From Globisporangium splendens (lineage: Eukaryota > Oomycota > Peronosporomycetes > Pythiales > Pythiaceae), in NCBI GenBank assembly GCA_006386115.1, contig VFIW01000076.1, positions 1 to 64,000 on the forward strand: a DNA stretch of 64,000 nt, read 5' to 3'. The notes under the pieces are model-generated. The model had not been told where the DNA came from. It was given only the letters and a program-made list of their open reading frames with translations, and made no database searches. Below, one piece after another: positions 54,252-64,000 of this stretch (the stretch's first letter is position 1; the number at the start of each line of letters is the position of its first letter). Made by a program: the position numbers and the translations under genes.

Positions 54252-56240
54252 ATGGACTGCTCCCGTGTGTCAACCGCGACGGGTGTCTCGACCAAGGAGC
54301 TCCCGGGCACAGCGACCGAGACCCGCGGCGCCATCCGCATGTTCAACACGAACGACCCAAACCATGACGGCGACAACTACGACAAGGAGGCCACGCTGTA
54401 CACGGCGCTGATGCACCGCAAGAAGATCGACCCGAACGGAACGGGCAAGCTCTTCGGCACGCGCAAACTGGACCCGGTCACGGGCCAGCGTGGCGACTAC
54501 GAGTGGGTCACGTTCGGCGAGTTCCTGAATGACGTCGAGGCGCTGTCCTCGGGAATGAGCGCGGATATCAAAGTCGCACGTACCGATATCGTCGGATTGT
54601 TCTCCAAGAACCGGTATGAATGGACGCTCGTCGAGCACAGCTGCAATCGCATGACGTACACGATCGTGCCGCTGTACGACACGCTCGGTCCCACGGCCGT
54701 GCCGTTCATCATGAACCACACGGAGATGAAGGTCGTGTTCTGCGCCAAGGACCAGTTCAAGACGCTCATGTCGTGCATCCACGAGTGTCCGCACATCCGC
54801 ACTGTCGTGCAGTTCGAGGAGATCGACGACGACGAGCGCAAACTGGCGAGTGAATACAACGTGGAGCTCAAGACGCTCGCAGAGCTCATGGCCTTCGGCA
54901 AAGCGAACCCCGTGCCTGCGGATCCACCAACCGGCCAGGATCTGTCGACGATCTGCTACACCTCGGGGACGACGGGCAACCCGAAGGGTGCGATGCTCAC
55001 GCACAACAACGTTGCAAGTTCTGTCGAGATGTTCAGTGTCACGCAGCTGCTCCCAACGGACGTGCACATCTCGTACTTGCCACTCGCGCATGTGTACGAG
55101 CGGGTTAACCTCACCATTCTGATCGCGTACGGTTGTCAGATCGGGTTCTACCAGGGCGAAGTCTCGAAGCTCATGGAGGACATCGCGCTGCTCAAGCCAA
55201 CGATGTTCCAGTCCGTGCCGCGCGTGCTCAACCGTGTCTATGACAAGATCACGCAGGGTGTGAAGGAAGCCGGAGGCGCCAAGCAATACCTCTTTGAGAA
55301 GGCATTGGCGTCGAAGCTACACCGTCTGCATACACAGGGCATCTACACGCACGGTTTCTGGGATTACCTCGTGTTCGACAAGCTCAAGGCGCTTCTTGGC
55401 GGTCGCGTGCGCATGGTCATCACAGGCTCGGCTCCGATGACGAAGGAGGTCAAGGAGTTCCTTGCTGTCGTGCTCGGCTGTCCTGTTGCAGAAGGCTACG
55501 GGCTTACGGAGGCGACGGCAGGAATGGCGTGTGCCACGGAGACGATGATTTCTGGCAACGACGTTGGTGCACCACTGTACCATATCCAGATCCGCCTCGA
55601 GGACGTCCCAGACATGAACTACACGAGCAAGGACAAGCCGCTGCCGCGTGGCGAGGTTCTCGTGCGTGGACCGAGCGTGTTCAAGGGATACTACAAGCAG
55701 CCTGAGCTCACGGCGCAAGTGCTGAGCGAAGACGGATGGTTGCACACGGGCGACATTGGCTGCTGGAACCCTGACGGCACGCTGCGCATCATCGATCGCA
55801 AGAAGAACATCTTCAAGCTGTCACAGGGCGAGTACGTGGCGCCGGAGAAGGTTGAGGGTGTGTACCTCAAGAGCGCGTTCGTGGGCGAAGTGTTTGTCCA
55901 CGGCGACTCCCTCCAGAGCTATGTTGTCGGCTTCGTCGTGCCTGACCCGGATGTTGTCGCGAAATGGGCTGCGCAACAGGGCTTGACGGGTGAAGACGCG
56001 TCCATGGCGAAACTCTGCGCCAACGAAGAGCTGAAAAAGGTGATTGTGGCCGACATGGCCGAGTACGCCAAAGCCAACAAGCTCTTCCGCTTCGAGCAGA
56101 TCCAGAAGCTGCACTTGCACCCGAAGCCGTTTGCTGAGAGCGATCTTATCACGCCGACCTTCAAGCTCAAGCGACCGCAACTGGTCAAGTTCTTCGAGAA
56201 GGAGATCCACGAAATGTACCATGGACCACCAGCGTTTTAG
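54252..56240 (+). CDS. Long-chain acyl-CoA synthetase, copy 1 (662 aa)
   Basis: Single exon. Adenylate-forming enzyme of the LACS/ACSL type: it activates long fatty acids with ATP and CoA. Motifs in order: FSKNRYEWTL, VPLYDTLGPTAVPFI, P-loop-like YTSGTTGNPKGAML (~235), YLPLAHVYER, GYGLTEATAG, GWLHTGDIGCWNPDGTLRII, RKKNIFKLSQGEYV (fatty-acid gate and linker), and FKLKRP near the C-terminus. No signal peptide or clear peroxisomal targeting signal (ends GPPAF). It is about as long as typical ACSL enzymes and is paralogous to the gene at 59004, with a monoglyceride-lipase-like gene between them on the other strand. Confidence 0.95.
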   Translation: MDCSRVSTATGVSTKELPGTATETRGAIRMFNTNDPNHDGDNYDKEATLYTALMHRKKIDPNGTGKLFGTRKLDPVTGQRGDYEWVTFGEFLNDVEALSSGMSADIKVARTDIVGLFSKNRYEWTLVEHSCNRMTYTIVPLYDTLGPTAVPFIMNHTEMKVVFCAKDQFKTLMSCIHECPHIRTVVQFEEIDDDERKLASEYNVELKTLAELMAFGKANPVPADPPTGQDLSTICYTSGTTGNPKGAMLTHNNVASSVEMFSVTQLLPTDVHISYLPLAHVYERVNLTILIAYGCQIGFYQGEVSKLMEDIALLKPTMFQSVPRVLNRVYDKITQGVKEAGGAKQYLFEKALASKLHRLHTQGIYTHGFWDYLVFDKLKALLGGRVRMVITGSAPMTKEVKEFLAVVLGCPVAEGYGLTEATAGMACATETMISGNDVGAPLYHIQIRLEDVPDMNYTSKDKPLPRGEVLVRGPSVFKGYYKQPELTAQVLSEDGWLHTGDIGCWNPDGTLRIIDRKKNIFKLSQGEYVAPEKVEGVYLKSAFVGEVFVHGDSLQSYVVGFVVPDPDVVAKWAAQQGLTGEDASMAKLCANEELKKVIVADMAEYAKANKLFRFEQIQKLHLHPKPFAESDLITPTFKLKRPQLVKFFEKEIHEMYHGPPAF

Positions 56241-57016
56241 AAAAGCAAGCGCCTCTATAGGACAGCTCTGGTTGTGTCTTTTCGGAGAGTATGGGATCAG
56301 GATGGTGAGAATTCTCTCTCCTTCATGCTTCACTCTCCATTTTCACAGCAAGTCATCAATATATATCAGCTTGTCTCGCTTTCTTGTCTTCCCAGTCATG
56401 ACGCGTTGTCTGTCTATTTTCCGAACCGAGTGGTGTATAAATACCACGTAACTTCATTTTGGCGACCGATACGGCGCGAACCCTCCGCCGATTGCGACTA
56501 GTTCCAAAAGCAGCATTAACGGTAGGCTGTAGATGACCGCCTCCCTCACAAAGAAGAAAATGTCCTTGGCCAAGCTACCTGCACCGTCCATAGCAACGCC
56601 CTCCTCACCCAGATATGCTTTGCAATCTGCTCTTATTCGTCCTCTCTTTTCCCCCGTGCGTGACGTTTGATACTTCTTTATCATTTAAGAGAAACAACGA
56701 ACGAGGTCGGAGCACTATGACACGTACATTATTTGACGATGCTTACCTACCGCGAAAGAGCAACTGGCGCATTGCCGCCGAAACACGACGATGATGATGA
56801 CGACAGTGAACCAACGGGGATCCACAGTACCAACAAGTCCGGCAACGACGAACACTGCAACGGTGAAGGCGACGACACTGGCAACTGGAAGCTCACACAG
56901 CGCCAACGAGCTGGACAGACGGGAGACTAGGCAACAGGCGACGTGCAGTGAGTGAGGTGCGGTGGACAGGTAGCTCGATCAAACGGACACCTGAGGTGTG
57001 TAAACAAACAATCAAC
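56241..57016. other. Convergent intergenic region
   Basis: About 780 bases between the stops of the acyl-CoA synthetase and the lipase. Only short frames occur; no gene supported. Confidence 0.5.
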
Positions 57017-58111
57017 TTAATTGTCGAGGCGTTTTCCCATCCACTCGATGATTTCTTGTATGACCTGGTCGTAGCCGTCGAGGTTGAGCACTTCGTGGAG
57101 CTCCGTAGGCACGACGTTGAGCGTCTTGTCCTTGGTCGCGCACTTGGTGTAGAACCGCACACTGCCTTTCGCAAAGCACACTTGGTCATGTTCACCATGG
57201 AGCACATACAGCGGCGAATCAAATTGCTCGGTCGTAAACTTGCACTCTTCTTGTGCGTACTGACGCCCGGTCTTAATGAGCTCTGCAGCCAAGCGGATAG
57301 TCGCGCCGTGCGCAGGTCGCAACGGATCACGGAGCCATCGGGTCGCGACGTCCGGGTCATTGCCAAGAACGTCAAAGCCGAGTGGCGCCAGGGTGTTTTT
57401 CGGCATCCATGTCGACAATTTCGCGATCAGCGACAGGAACCACGGGTGCTTGCCCAGTGGCGCGCAGTAGATTGCGGGCGCTGACAGCACGACGCCGTCC
57501 CACTTGAGGTTGCGCGCATACGAGAGCTCGGCGATCTGCAGTGTGACAACGCCACCCATCGAGTGGCCGAACACAAATCGCGGCAGCTTACTGAAATCCA
57601 CGTCAGCGTGCGCATCGAGGGACGGATCAAGCACGTTGGCGTTCGCAAACTCGTCCTGTGGACCATGGAGCACGTGGTTGACAAACTCCAAGTAGTCCTC
57701 GGCGAGGTGCACGAACTTCTGCGCAAACATGCGCTCGCCGTCACTGAGTCCATGGCCCTGGTGGTCCACAGAGAAAACCGCAAACCCCGCGCGCGCCAGC
57801 AATCGCGCAACGTGGTCGTATCGTCCACCGTGCTCGCCGATACCATGCACAAGGAACACGACGCCACGTGGCTTGGTGTCGTGTCTCGGGAGCCATTTGC
57901 GCACAAAGAGCGCAAAGCCGTGCTTGGTCGTGAAGAACGGACGCAGCACGTCGATGGCGTGCGCCTTCTCGGCGCTCGTGGAGCGCTTGAGCGTGTGCGA
58001 CGCGTGCGGCAGCGCGTGGTGCGAGTGCGTCCAGCCGCAGATGCCCGCGAGCGCCTTCCACAGCACGTAGCCGATGGCGACGGCGCCCGTCACTTCCAGC
58101 ACGGCCACCAT
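57017..58111 (-). CDS. Monoacylglycerol-lipase-like alpha/beta hydrolase (364 aa)
   Basis: Single exon, Met in context CCACCATGGT on the plus-strand complement (MVAVLEVTGAVAIGYVLWK). An N-terminal membrane anchor is followed by the hydrolase_4 (MGLL) fold: VVFLVHGIGEHGGRYDHVA with the HG oxyanion hole, FSVDHQGHGLSDG, nucleophile Ser in GHSMGG, Asp in LHGEHDQVC and His in PTELHEVLN. Family members release glycerol and a free fatty acid from monoacylglycerol or act on lysophospholipids. It sits between two acyl-CoA synthetases that could re-activate the released acid; that link is inference. A longer in-frame start exists upstream but lacks homology. Confidence 0.9.
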   Translation of the reverse strand: MVAVLEVTGAVAIGYVLWKALAGICGWTHSHHALPHASHTLKRSTSAEKAHAIDVLRPFFTTKHGFALFVRKWLPRHDTKPRGVVFLVHGIGEHGGRYDHVARLLARAGFAVFSVDHQGHGLSDGERMFAQKFVHLAEDYLEFVNHVLHGPQDEFANANVLDPSLDAHADVDFSKLPRFVFGHSMGGVVTLQIAELSYARNLKWDGVVLSAPAIYCAPLGKHPWFLSLIAKLSTWMPKNTLAPLGFDVLGNDPDVATRWLRDPLRPAHGATIRLAAELIKTGRQYAQEECKFTTEQFDSPLYVLHGEHDQVCFAKGSVRFYTKCATKDKTLNVVPTELHEVLNLDGYDQVIQEIIEWMGKRLDN

Positions 58112-58160
58112 GGCGTATGTATGGAGTTCAGTATGCAGAGACGAGGTGTTGCTGCCTGGC

Positions 58161-58177
58161 GGAAGATGCGGGAATGG
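58161..58177 (-). promoter_or_regulatory. Initiator-like site of the lipase gene
   Basis: Minus strand reads CCATTCCCGCATCTTCC, an initiator (YCAYTYY) followed by a partial flanking element, 50-66 bases before the lipase ATG. Confidence 0.4.
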
Positions 58178-58931
58178 CGCACATGGAGCAGTGCACAGGA
58201 GCTGCTGGCGTGGTGAAGCATGGCAGATGACGTCAAAGCGATTGGAGTGATGAAGCCCACAATCAACTTTTGAGAGTCTAGCAAGTAGGACGGGATGAAG
58301 ATCGAAGCGATTTTGAATAGCACTGCAGTGTGGTTTCATTAACAGGTTGAGCAGTATAAAATATGAATATAGATAGCTTATGTAAATATGGAGAATGCTG
58401 GTGGTTTAACGTTTTCTTTTTGAACAGGATGCCAAATGTCCTTTTTGTTGCACTTGCGTTGACTCGTTTCGTCAAAGGCCACAATCAAAAGAAATCATTT
58501 CGAAGATGCACGCTGTTGAGCCATAAATGCCAACTCTAGATCGCTATCTATTGATTTATTACACAAAGTAGCTGCACTTTCCGACCTTCAACTCTGTTCG
58601 CGCAACCTACGCGCGACCTTCATGGCTACGTAAACGGTTCCTTCGCGCAACATGTGCTTTCAACCATCCCCCAACCCAGTCCGATCCCTTCTATCAACGA
58701 TGTCTATGTCTTTACGTTTTTGAGACCAGAATCAGCCTTTACAGACTTATGAGTTTCATCAGTCCTGTCACAACACACTTGCCAATAGATCCAGGTTAAA
58801 CAGATACATCAATTGATGCGAGTTCCTTACTAAAGAGGTATTAGGCTCTCGTCGAACACGAGCCGCGTCGGTTGAAGAACGGAAATCCCCCCTCCTCTTG
58901 CACGGCATCCACGTTGAAAAGCTCAGAAAGC

Positions 58932-58946
58932 GCTCATTCTTCCTTT
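58932..58946 (+). promoter_or_regulatory. Initiator-like site of acyl-CoA synthetase 2
   Basis: GCTCATTCTTCCTTT matches the oomycete initiator plus flanking promoter element except for one or two bases, about 58-72 bases upstream of the ATG at 59004. Confidence 0.5.
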
Positions 58947-59003
58947 CTCTCTGCAGGTAGACGCCTCTCCTCCCTCTCCATCTCTATCTTCACAGCAGTC
59001 ACC

Positions 59004-60995
59004 ATGGGTGCCGGCCAGAGCAACGTCCCGATGAGCGAGATCGACTTCGAGTCGTACCGCGGCGTGCGGTACGCGAAGGAGGTGCCGAACACGCGCAATG
59101 CGCACCAGGGACCGATCTACATGGCGGGTCACGTGCCGGACCTCGTCATGGCCGAGCAGACGTGTTACCACGCGTTCCTCAAGGGCCACGCGCTCGGCAA
59201 CGGCACGCGTCCCTGCTACGGCACGCGCAAGATGGCGAACGGCGTCGCGGGCGAGTACGAGTGGGTGACCTATGGCCAAGTCAAGACCCGCACGGACGCG
59301 ATCGCCTCGGGTCTGGCGGCCGCGACCGGACTCAAGCGCCAAGATATGGTCGGCATCTTCAGCAAGAACCGCATGGAGTGGTGTCTGACCTCGCACGCCA
59401 CCGACCGCATGGCGTACGTGCTCGTGCCGCTGTACGACACGCTCGGCCCCGATGCCGTGCCGTACATCGTGAACCACACGGAGCTGACTGTGATGTTTGC
59501 CGGCGTCGACCAGTTCAACGTGGTGATGGAGTGCAAGGATCAGTGTCCCAAGTTGCAGTTTTTGATTCAGTTCGAGGACGTGACCGACGAGCAGCGCCGC
59601 ATCGCTTCCTCGAAGAACATCGTGCTCAAGAGTCTGTCGGAGATCGAGCAATTGGGCCGCAGCCGTCCACTTCCAGCCGACCCACCAACGCCCGACGATA
59701 TCTCGACGATTTGCTACACGTCGGGCACGACGGGCAACCCAAAGGGCGTTGTGCTGACTCAGCGCAACGTTGCGATCACTGCTGTTCTTGCGGGCGAGCG
59801 ACTCAAGGTCGAGAGCTCGGATGTGCACATTTCATACCTGCCGCTGCCACACGTGTTTGAGCGCGCTGTGATCACGGCGGTGATCACGAATGGCGCTGCC
59901 ACGGGGTTCTACCAGGGCGACGTGTTGTACCTGATGGATGACATGGCGACGCTCAAGCCGACGCTGTTTGTGTCGGTGCCACGACTGTTCAACCGTGTGT
60001 ACGACAAGATCGTGCAGGGCGTCGCAGCCGCCGGTGGTCTCAAGAAGATTCTGTTTGACCAAGCGTTTGCGTCGAAGAAAGCAGGGCTCGCTGACGGGTA
60101 CAAGACCCACGCGTTCTGGGATGCGCTCGTGTTTTCCAAGATCCGCTTGGTGCTCGGTGGCCGCGTGCGCATCATTCTCTCGGGCTCGGCGCCGCTCGCA
60201 GCCGAAGTCAAGGACTTTTTGAAGATCGTCATGTGCTGCGACGTCGTCGAAGGCTACGGGCTCAGTGAAACCGCTGCAGCGCTCACGCTCGCGTCCGCTG
60301 CGATGCCTCTGGGTCCACACGTCGGTCCACCGATTCTGAACGCCGAAGTGCGTCTTGAAGACGTGCCCGAAATGAACTACACGTCGAACGACAAGCCGCG
60401 TCCACGTGGAGAAGTGCTCTTCCGCGGCCCGAACCTCTTTGCTGGGTACTACAAGGAACCAGAGAAGACCGCCGAAGCAGTGGACAAGGACGGATGGTTC
60501 CACACGGGTGACATTGGCTGCTGGAACGCCGACGGCACGCTGAGCATTATCGACCGCAAGAAGAACATCTTCAAGCTGTCGCAGGGCGAGTATGTTGCGG
60601 CCGAGAAGGTCGAGGGTGTGTACCTCAAGTCCAAGTATGTGGCTCAGATTTTCGTGTACGGCGACTCGCTGCAGAGCGTGCTGGTGGCTGTGGTTGTGCC
60701 AGATCCGGAAGTCGCCGAAGCCTGGGGCCAGAGCAAGGGTCTCTCGAAGAGCGACTCGACCCCGGCTAAGCTGGCGAACAACCCTGAGTTCCAAAAGGAG
60801 GTGCTCCAGGACATGGACCGCACCGGCAAGGAAGCGCAGTTGCGGGGCTTTGAGTTTGTCAAGAAGGTGCACTACCACCCGGACGCGTTCACGATGGACC
60901 AGGGCCTGATCACGCCGACGTTCAAGCTCAAGCGCCCGCAGCTCAAAGAGTTTTTCCAGCAGCAGATCAACGACATGTATGCGCAATTGAAGTAA
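59004..60995 (+). CDS. Long-chain acyl-CoA synthetase, copy 2, with N-myristoylation motif (663 aa)
   Basis: Single exon. Same motif order as copy 1: FSKNRMEWCL, YTSGTTGNPKGVVL, YLPLPHVFER, GYGLSETAAA, GWFHTGDIGCWNADGTLSII, RKKNIFKLSQGEYV, ITPTFKLKRPQLKEF. Start at MGAGQSNVPMSE chosen because it follows a clean CACC context and opens with Gly2 and Ser6, the N-myristoyltransferase consensus; copy 1 lacks this. Myristoylation would tether the enzyme to a membrane. The frame is open 44 codons further upstream through CT-rich sequence that looks like leader. Arose with copy 1 by duplication. Confidence 0.95.
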   Translation: MGAGQSNVPMSEIDFESYRGVRYAKEVPNTRNAHQGPIYMAGHVPDLVMAEQTCYHAFLKGHALGNGTRPCYGTRKMANGVAGEYEWVTYGQVKTRTDAIASGLAAATGLKRQDMVGIFSKNRMEWCLTSHATDRMAYVLVPLYDTLGPDAVPYIVNHTELTVMFAGVDQFNVVMECKDQCPKLQFLIQFEDVTDEQRRIASSKNIVLKSLSEIEQLGRSRPLPADPPTPDDISTICYTSGTTGNPKGVVLTQRNVAITAVLAGERLKVESSDVHISYLPLPHVFERAVITAVITNGAATGFYQGDVLYLMDDMATLKPTLFVSVPRLFNRVYDKIVQGVAAAGGLKKILFDQAFASKKAGLADGYKTHAFWDALVFSKIRLVLGGRVRIILSGSAPLAAEVKDFLKIVMCCDVVEGYGLSETAAALTLASAAMPLGPHVGPPILNAEVRLEDVPEMNYTSNDKPRPRGEVLFRGPNLFAGYYKEPEKTAEAVDKDGWFHTGDIGCWNADGTLSIIDRKKNIFKLSQGEYVAAEKVEGVYLKSKYVAQIFVYGDSLQSVLVAVVVPDPEVAEAWGQSKGLSKSDSTPAKLANNPEFQKEVLQDMDRTGKEAQLRGFEFVKKVHYHPDAFTMDQGLITPTFKLKRPQLKEFFQQQINDMYAQLK

Positions 60996-61272
60996 GAAGC
61001 CCAGCAGTGGTCTCAGCACTTCGAAAATGGTGTGTGTGTGCGTTTCCTCTGAGGATAACGGAAACTTCTGCCGGGACGACTTTGGGCAATTCCTGATGCT
61101 TCTGTCTCGCCAATTGCTCGTTCTTCTCAGGAAAATAATGCAAAACAATGTAAACGTGGTCTTCCTTCTTGTACACGTTTGACGTCGTTGTAGCATATTA
61201 CCACCAGCTGAGTTTCACTCTGTTTATTTTGTATAGTGCAACGTACGCTTTCAGGATCACTGTCTTCGCTAC
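60996..61272. other. Convergent 3' flanks
   Basis: Short region between the synthetase stop and the stop of the minus-strand multi-exon gene. Nothing else seen. Confidence 0.5.
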
Positions 61273-62351
61273 TCAAGTAAACAGCGCGGCTTCAAGTCGA
61301 GCAATCTGTTCATCGACCAAGTGAATTCGTTGCCGCGCCATCCATTCCGGCGACCTAGTACCCCCCAAAAAGCATATATAACAAAGTGAGCAAGCGTTTT
61401 GGCATATTCGAAGCTGATGCTTGGCGTACCCGGAGCGATGGTCGCTGAGGCAGTCCATGTACGGCTGACTCGCTCGCAGTGACGAGCCAAAGAGCAGATT
61501 CTAAATGCACGACAGTCAGTATCGAGCGGCTTGGTTTAGGGAGAGTAACTGCACAAATGACGCCATTGTACCTCGGTTGCATGGCTGAGAAGGTTGCACA
61601 ATGACGGTCCCGAACCGTCTTCGATCTCGTGGCAGGGTACACCGAGCGGCAGGATGCCGTGCACGGCAATGGATGCGTGGCTGTGGCGCATGAACTCGAG
61701 TCTATAGGCAAATACACATGGTGTCATACGCGAAAGCAATGTGAGGATGAGTGACAGCTTTGACCATCATTGAGCTTTTCGCTGCTGCAGTGTACCTGAT
61801 GAACTGGCAGGGGATGAATCCGATCTTGATGCTCACTTCTCGTGCGTGCGGCATCGTCTGCATGCATTTGACTGCAACAGCATAGCAGTACAACACACGT
61901 ACGAATTAAAATAGCAAAGCTGGTTGGCATACTGCAGCGCTATTCATTGCGGAACAAATATGAACAGCTCTCTTGATGCCACGCACCATTGACATACGAT
62001 CGCGGTCGATTCTCCACGGCAATGCTCACGTCCACGGCGCAAGCATTCTACACATACAGTGGCAATAGCGTCAATGAAATCACGCACAATACGCGGCAAA
62101 CCATCAGCAGCTATACCTTGTTCAAGATGCGGATCTCGGATAGCAACGTCTTGGATGTCCTATTACCAACAGCAACAGCATCATACGAGAATCAATGCCA
62201 GCAGGAGACTCGCCATATTCATCCGAGTCTAATCGTAGTAGACACCCACGTACAATGAGAGCACAATTGTCTCCTTTGTCCGCGCATAGCTCTGCCAGCA
62301 CGTCTTGGTCGAGTACTGCAACAGGTTCGCAGTCGTACAACTGCTTGCCAT
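61273..62351 (-). CDS. Predicted small protein of unknown function (7 exons, ~184 aa)
   Basis: Exons 61273-61354, 61430-61500, 61572-61701, 61796-61871, 61987-62047, 62117-62149 and 62250-62351 join in phase. The last four, with good signals (GTACAC, GTACAA, GTACGC donors; TAG/CAG acceptors), are well supported. The first three are tentative, particularly the 33-nt exon 2 and the GTGGGT donor of exon 1. Readable pieces: MPHAREVSIKIGFIPCQFIR, GILPLGVPCHEIEDGSGPSL, NLLFGSSLRASQPYMDCLSD and a helical end HLVDEQIARLEAALF. No signal peptide or membrane helix. Family not recognised. The high intron density contrasts with its single-exon neighbours. Confidence 0.55.
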
Positions 62352-62823
62352 GCCGGATGCATGGCGCACGTGGAACTCCACGGGACCGATGCCAAAGTCT
62401 GCTGCCGCCTTCGCTCTCGTATCTACTGCTTTCGGCACACGTGTCTTCACTGCTCTAGAGTGTTTGCTATTTGGCTTGGGCGCTGGCATTCTCGACGGCT
62501 TGATCTCTGGGCTCTTAATGACGCTGTTCTTCATCTCGCGAGCGTGGTGGACGCCATTTTGTGCGCTGCTCGTGACGCTTGTGCGGCGTCTCCGAGAGGA
62601 CGACGGAAGCCGCTCCGTGTGCTGCTGCCCACGGTCCACGGTCCCAGTGACATACTCAGCGCTGCTGTCGTACAAATTGGCCGTTGGCTTCGGTGCGTGG
62701 GGCGTCGTCGCCATTGCGTTTCGGTTCCTCTGCATCATTTTCGTTGGTTGTCTCTTTTCTTCAACGGTTCTGTTTTGGCGCGAGAGTTGCACAGATTTAA
62801 ATCTAACCCAGAAAAGACGGTAA
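62350..62823 (+). CDS. Possible small membrane protein (157 aa), weak
   Basis: Open frame with three or four hydrophobic stretches (ECLLFGLGAGILDGLISGLL, LAVGFGAWGVVAIAFRFLCI) and a basic end. Its ATG overlaps the ATG of the minus-strand gene within the same CATG, so both starts cannot have ordinary separate leaders; one model is probably wrong or starts elsewhere. No family recognised. Confidence 0.35.
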   Translation: MPDAWRTWNSTGPMPKSAAAFALVSTAFGTRVFTALECLLFGLGAGILDGLISGLLMTLFFISRAWWTPFCALLVTLVRRLREDDGSRSVCCCPRSTVPVTYSALLSYKLAVGFGAWGVVAIAFRFLCIIFVGCLFSSTVLFWRESCTDLNLTQKRR

Positions 62824-63142
62824 TTCCACCAATGAGAAAGCTGGCATCACTCTATTTCAACCAATTCAGTGTCCACATGTGAGTTGGACGTCTTTTTATC
62901 CAATCAGAACCTCCATGAAGTCTAATCTTGTGTAGACCACGTTATTCCAAGATGCATTAGGACATTTTTTCGCTCGTGTACTGTTGAAACTGCCTATCGT
63001 GGCACCAACATTGAGCTCCTTGTTGCCGCCATCGTGCGCGTGCCTGCGTGTGCTTCCTCCCTGGTCACCACAGCTCTATAGCGACACCCGCGTGCTCTCC
63101 CCATATACCTCTGGCTCTTGTCTCTCTCCAAGCAGCAACAGA
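62824..63142. other. Intergenic, upstream of EH-domain gene
   Basis: About 320 bases; promoter region by position, nothing specific recognised. Confidence 0.5.
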
Positions 63143-64000
63143 ATGGACTTTGGCGAGTTTACGATGGCGCCATCGTCGTCTGCCGAAGTGGAGCTCGACC
63201 GCAAGCTCTACACGATGCTCGACCTGGAAGTGAAGCGGTACCAGAACTTCTTTGCGACACTGGACGAGCACCAGCAGCGACTGCTACCGCGGGACACCGC
63301 GCTCGCATTCTACGGCAAGTCCTCGCTCTCAGAACAGGTGCGTGCTTCATACATGTGGGCATCAGGGGCTACGAACTATCAATGAGAAACCTCATATGCA
63401 TACTGAAAATGCTGGCTGGTCCTGCTATATGGACAGGAAATCTTGGGGATGTATGACTTGATCAAGAGCCTGCAGCTGCACTCGGATGCTAGTGCGATGA
63501 GTGAGACCGAGTTCATCACGGGCATGCACTTCATCGTGTGCATCACGAAGCGCAACCTCGCCAAGCTCCCGCCGACGTTCCCAAAGTACCTGTTCCCAAC
63601 GCTGGATCTCACGCCCAGTAGTGCTACATTTGCATCGAACTCGATCAGCAGCATGCCGTCTCTGGACAAGGACGACATGGTAGGCGGCTTTGCGGGCATC
63701 AGTCTGAACAACAATGCAACTGTTCCGGTCACCAGTAGCAGTCCGTCGAGTTCTTTGGAGGCACCTGGTCCGATGCAACCACTTCAAGACGCAAAGTCGC
63801 TTAGCCAGCTTTTAGAGAAAGAGGTACGTCGTCTTACTTGCATGGGATTAAGCAACAATGTGGTCTCATCAATCTTGTCCATGTTTCACACAGATCCACA
63901 ACAAGCGCGTCGAAGCGACAGCGCTGTCGAAAGTTGACGAATCCGAGTCCAAGGCGCTGCAGAGTCTGCATGGCTGCCTCGATCTCATCGCTGAGAACGT
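63143..64000 (+). CDS. EH-domain (Eps15-homology) protein, 5' part, cut by window end
   Basis: Exons 63143-63337, 63437-63823 and 63894-64000 (continuing) join in phase (GTGCGT and GTACGT donors). Residues ~15-120 match an EH domain: a first helix pair around AFYGKSSLSEQEILGMYDLI, then the second EF-like half ending SETEFITGMHFIVCITKRN and the typical LPPTFPKYLFP exit. EH domains bind NPF motifs in endocytosis and actin assembly (Eps15, intersectin, Pan1 families). A Ser/Thr-rich linker and the start of a helical region follow. The complete gene lies beyond the window, so the subfamily is undetermined. Start set at MDFGEFTM; an in-frame Met 53 codons upstream is less likely. Confidence 0.85.

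Larger units (their letters stand above)
58112..59003. other. Divergent promoter region (lipase and acyl-CoA synthetase 2)
   Basis: About 890 bases; contains initiator-like sites serving both directions. A CT-rich tract with TCTCTCTGCAG just before the synthetase could be the end of a 5' UTR intron. Confidence 0.55.

Overview
The window is nuclear DNA of an oomycete (water mould). The evidence is: protein-coding genes packed on both strands; short introns (mostly 57-125 nt) with GT..AG ends; GC-rich third codon positions in conserved genes; several genes preceded by oomycete-type initiator motifs (GCTCATTC or TCATTCC followed by an A/T-T run); and a gene set (NPC1, CDF zinc transporter, calmodulin, DNA polymerase eta, EH-domain protein, tandem acyl-CoA synthetases) typical of a stramenopile. 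The exact lineage cannot be fixed by reading alone. No bacterial, viral or organellar stretch was seen.

Layout. 1-1991: end of a tandem array of ~670-bp units, each with one tRNA-Pro(UGG). 2430-8481 (minus): a five-exon coiled-coil protein of unknown role, then a ZnT5/Msc2-like zinc transporter. 9329-14669: three adjacent protein-turnover genes: proteasome ubiquitin receptor Rpn13 (nine exons, with a UIM-like insert), a NEDP1/SENP8-like deneddylase, and an NTA1-like N-terminal amidase. 16405-23205: a KIX+HRDC protein, a DYRK-like kinase, and a type II AAA+ ATPase. 23593-28625: a multi-pass membrane protein gene carrying an in-frame stop, and a truncated, broken paralogue beside it. 28877-31344: DNA polymerase eta. 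31345-33244: gene-poor, with three adjacent foldback hairpins. 33245-39821: NPC1 sterol transporter and, convergent to it, a PAF-acetylhydrolase-like lipase. 40393-44541: a seven-exon protein with a putative TULIP-like lipid-binding segment and several PDZ modules. 44685-47612: a thaumatin-like fragment and a coiled-coil gene with a stop and a frameshift. 48057-53159: calmodulin, a small membrane protein, and a degenerate helicase-like protein. 54252-60995: two long-chain acyl-CoA synthetases flanking a monoacylglycerol-lipase-like gene. 61273-64000: two weakly supported divergent genes and the 5' part of an EH-domain gene cut by the window edge.

Two functional groupings stand out. One is ubiquitin/Nedd8/N-degron turnover (9.3-14.7 kb). 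The other is lipid handling: NPC1, PAF-acetylhydrolase, the TULIP/PDZ protein, two acyl-CoA synthetases and the monoglyceride lipase, between 33 and 61 kb. Whether either group is more than chance neighbourhood cannot be told from this sequence. Exon joins were worked out by hand from splice signals and reading phase; joins described as phase-consistent close the frame exactly, but no transcript data were available.
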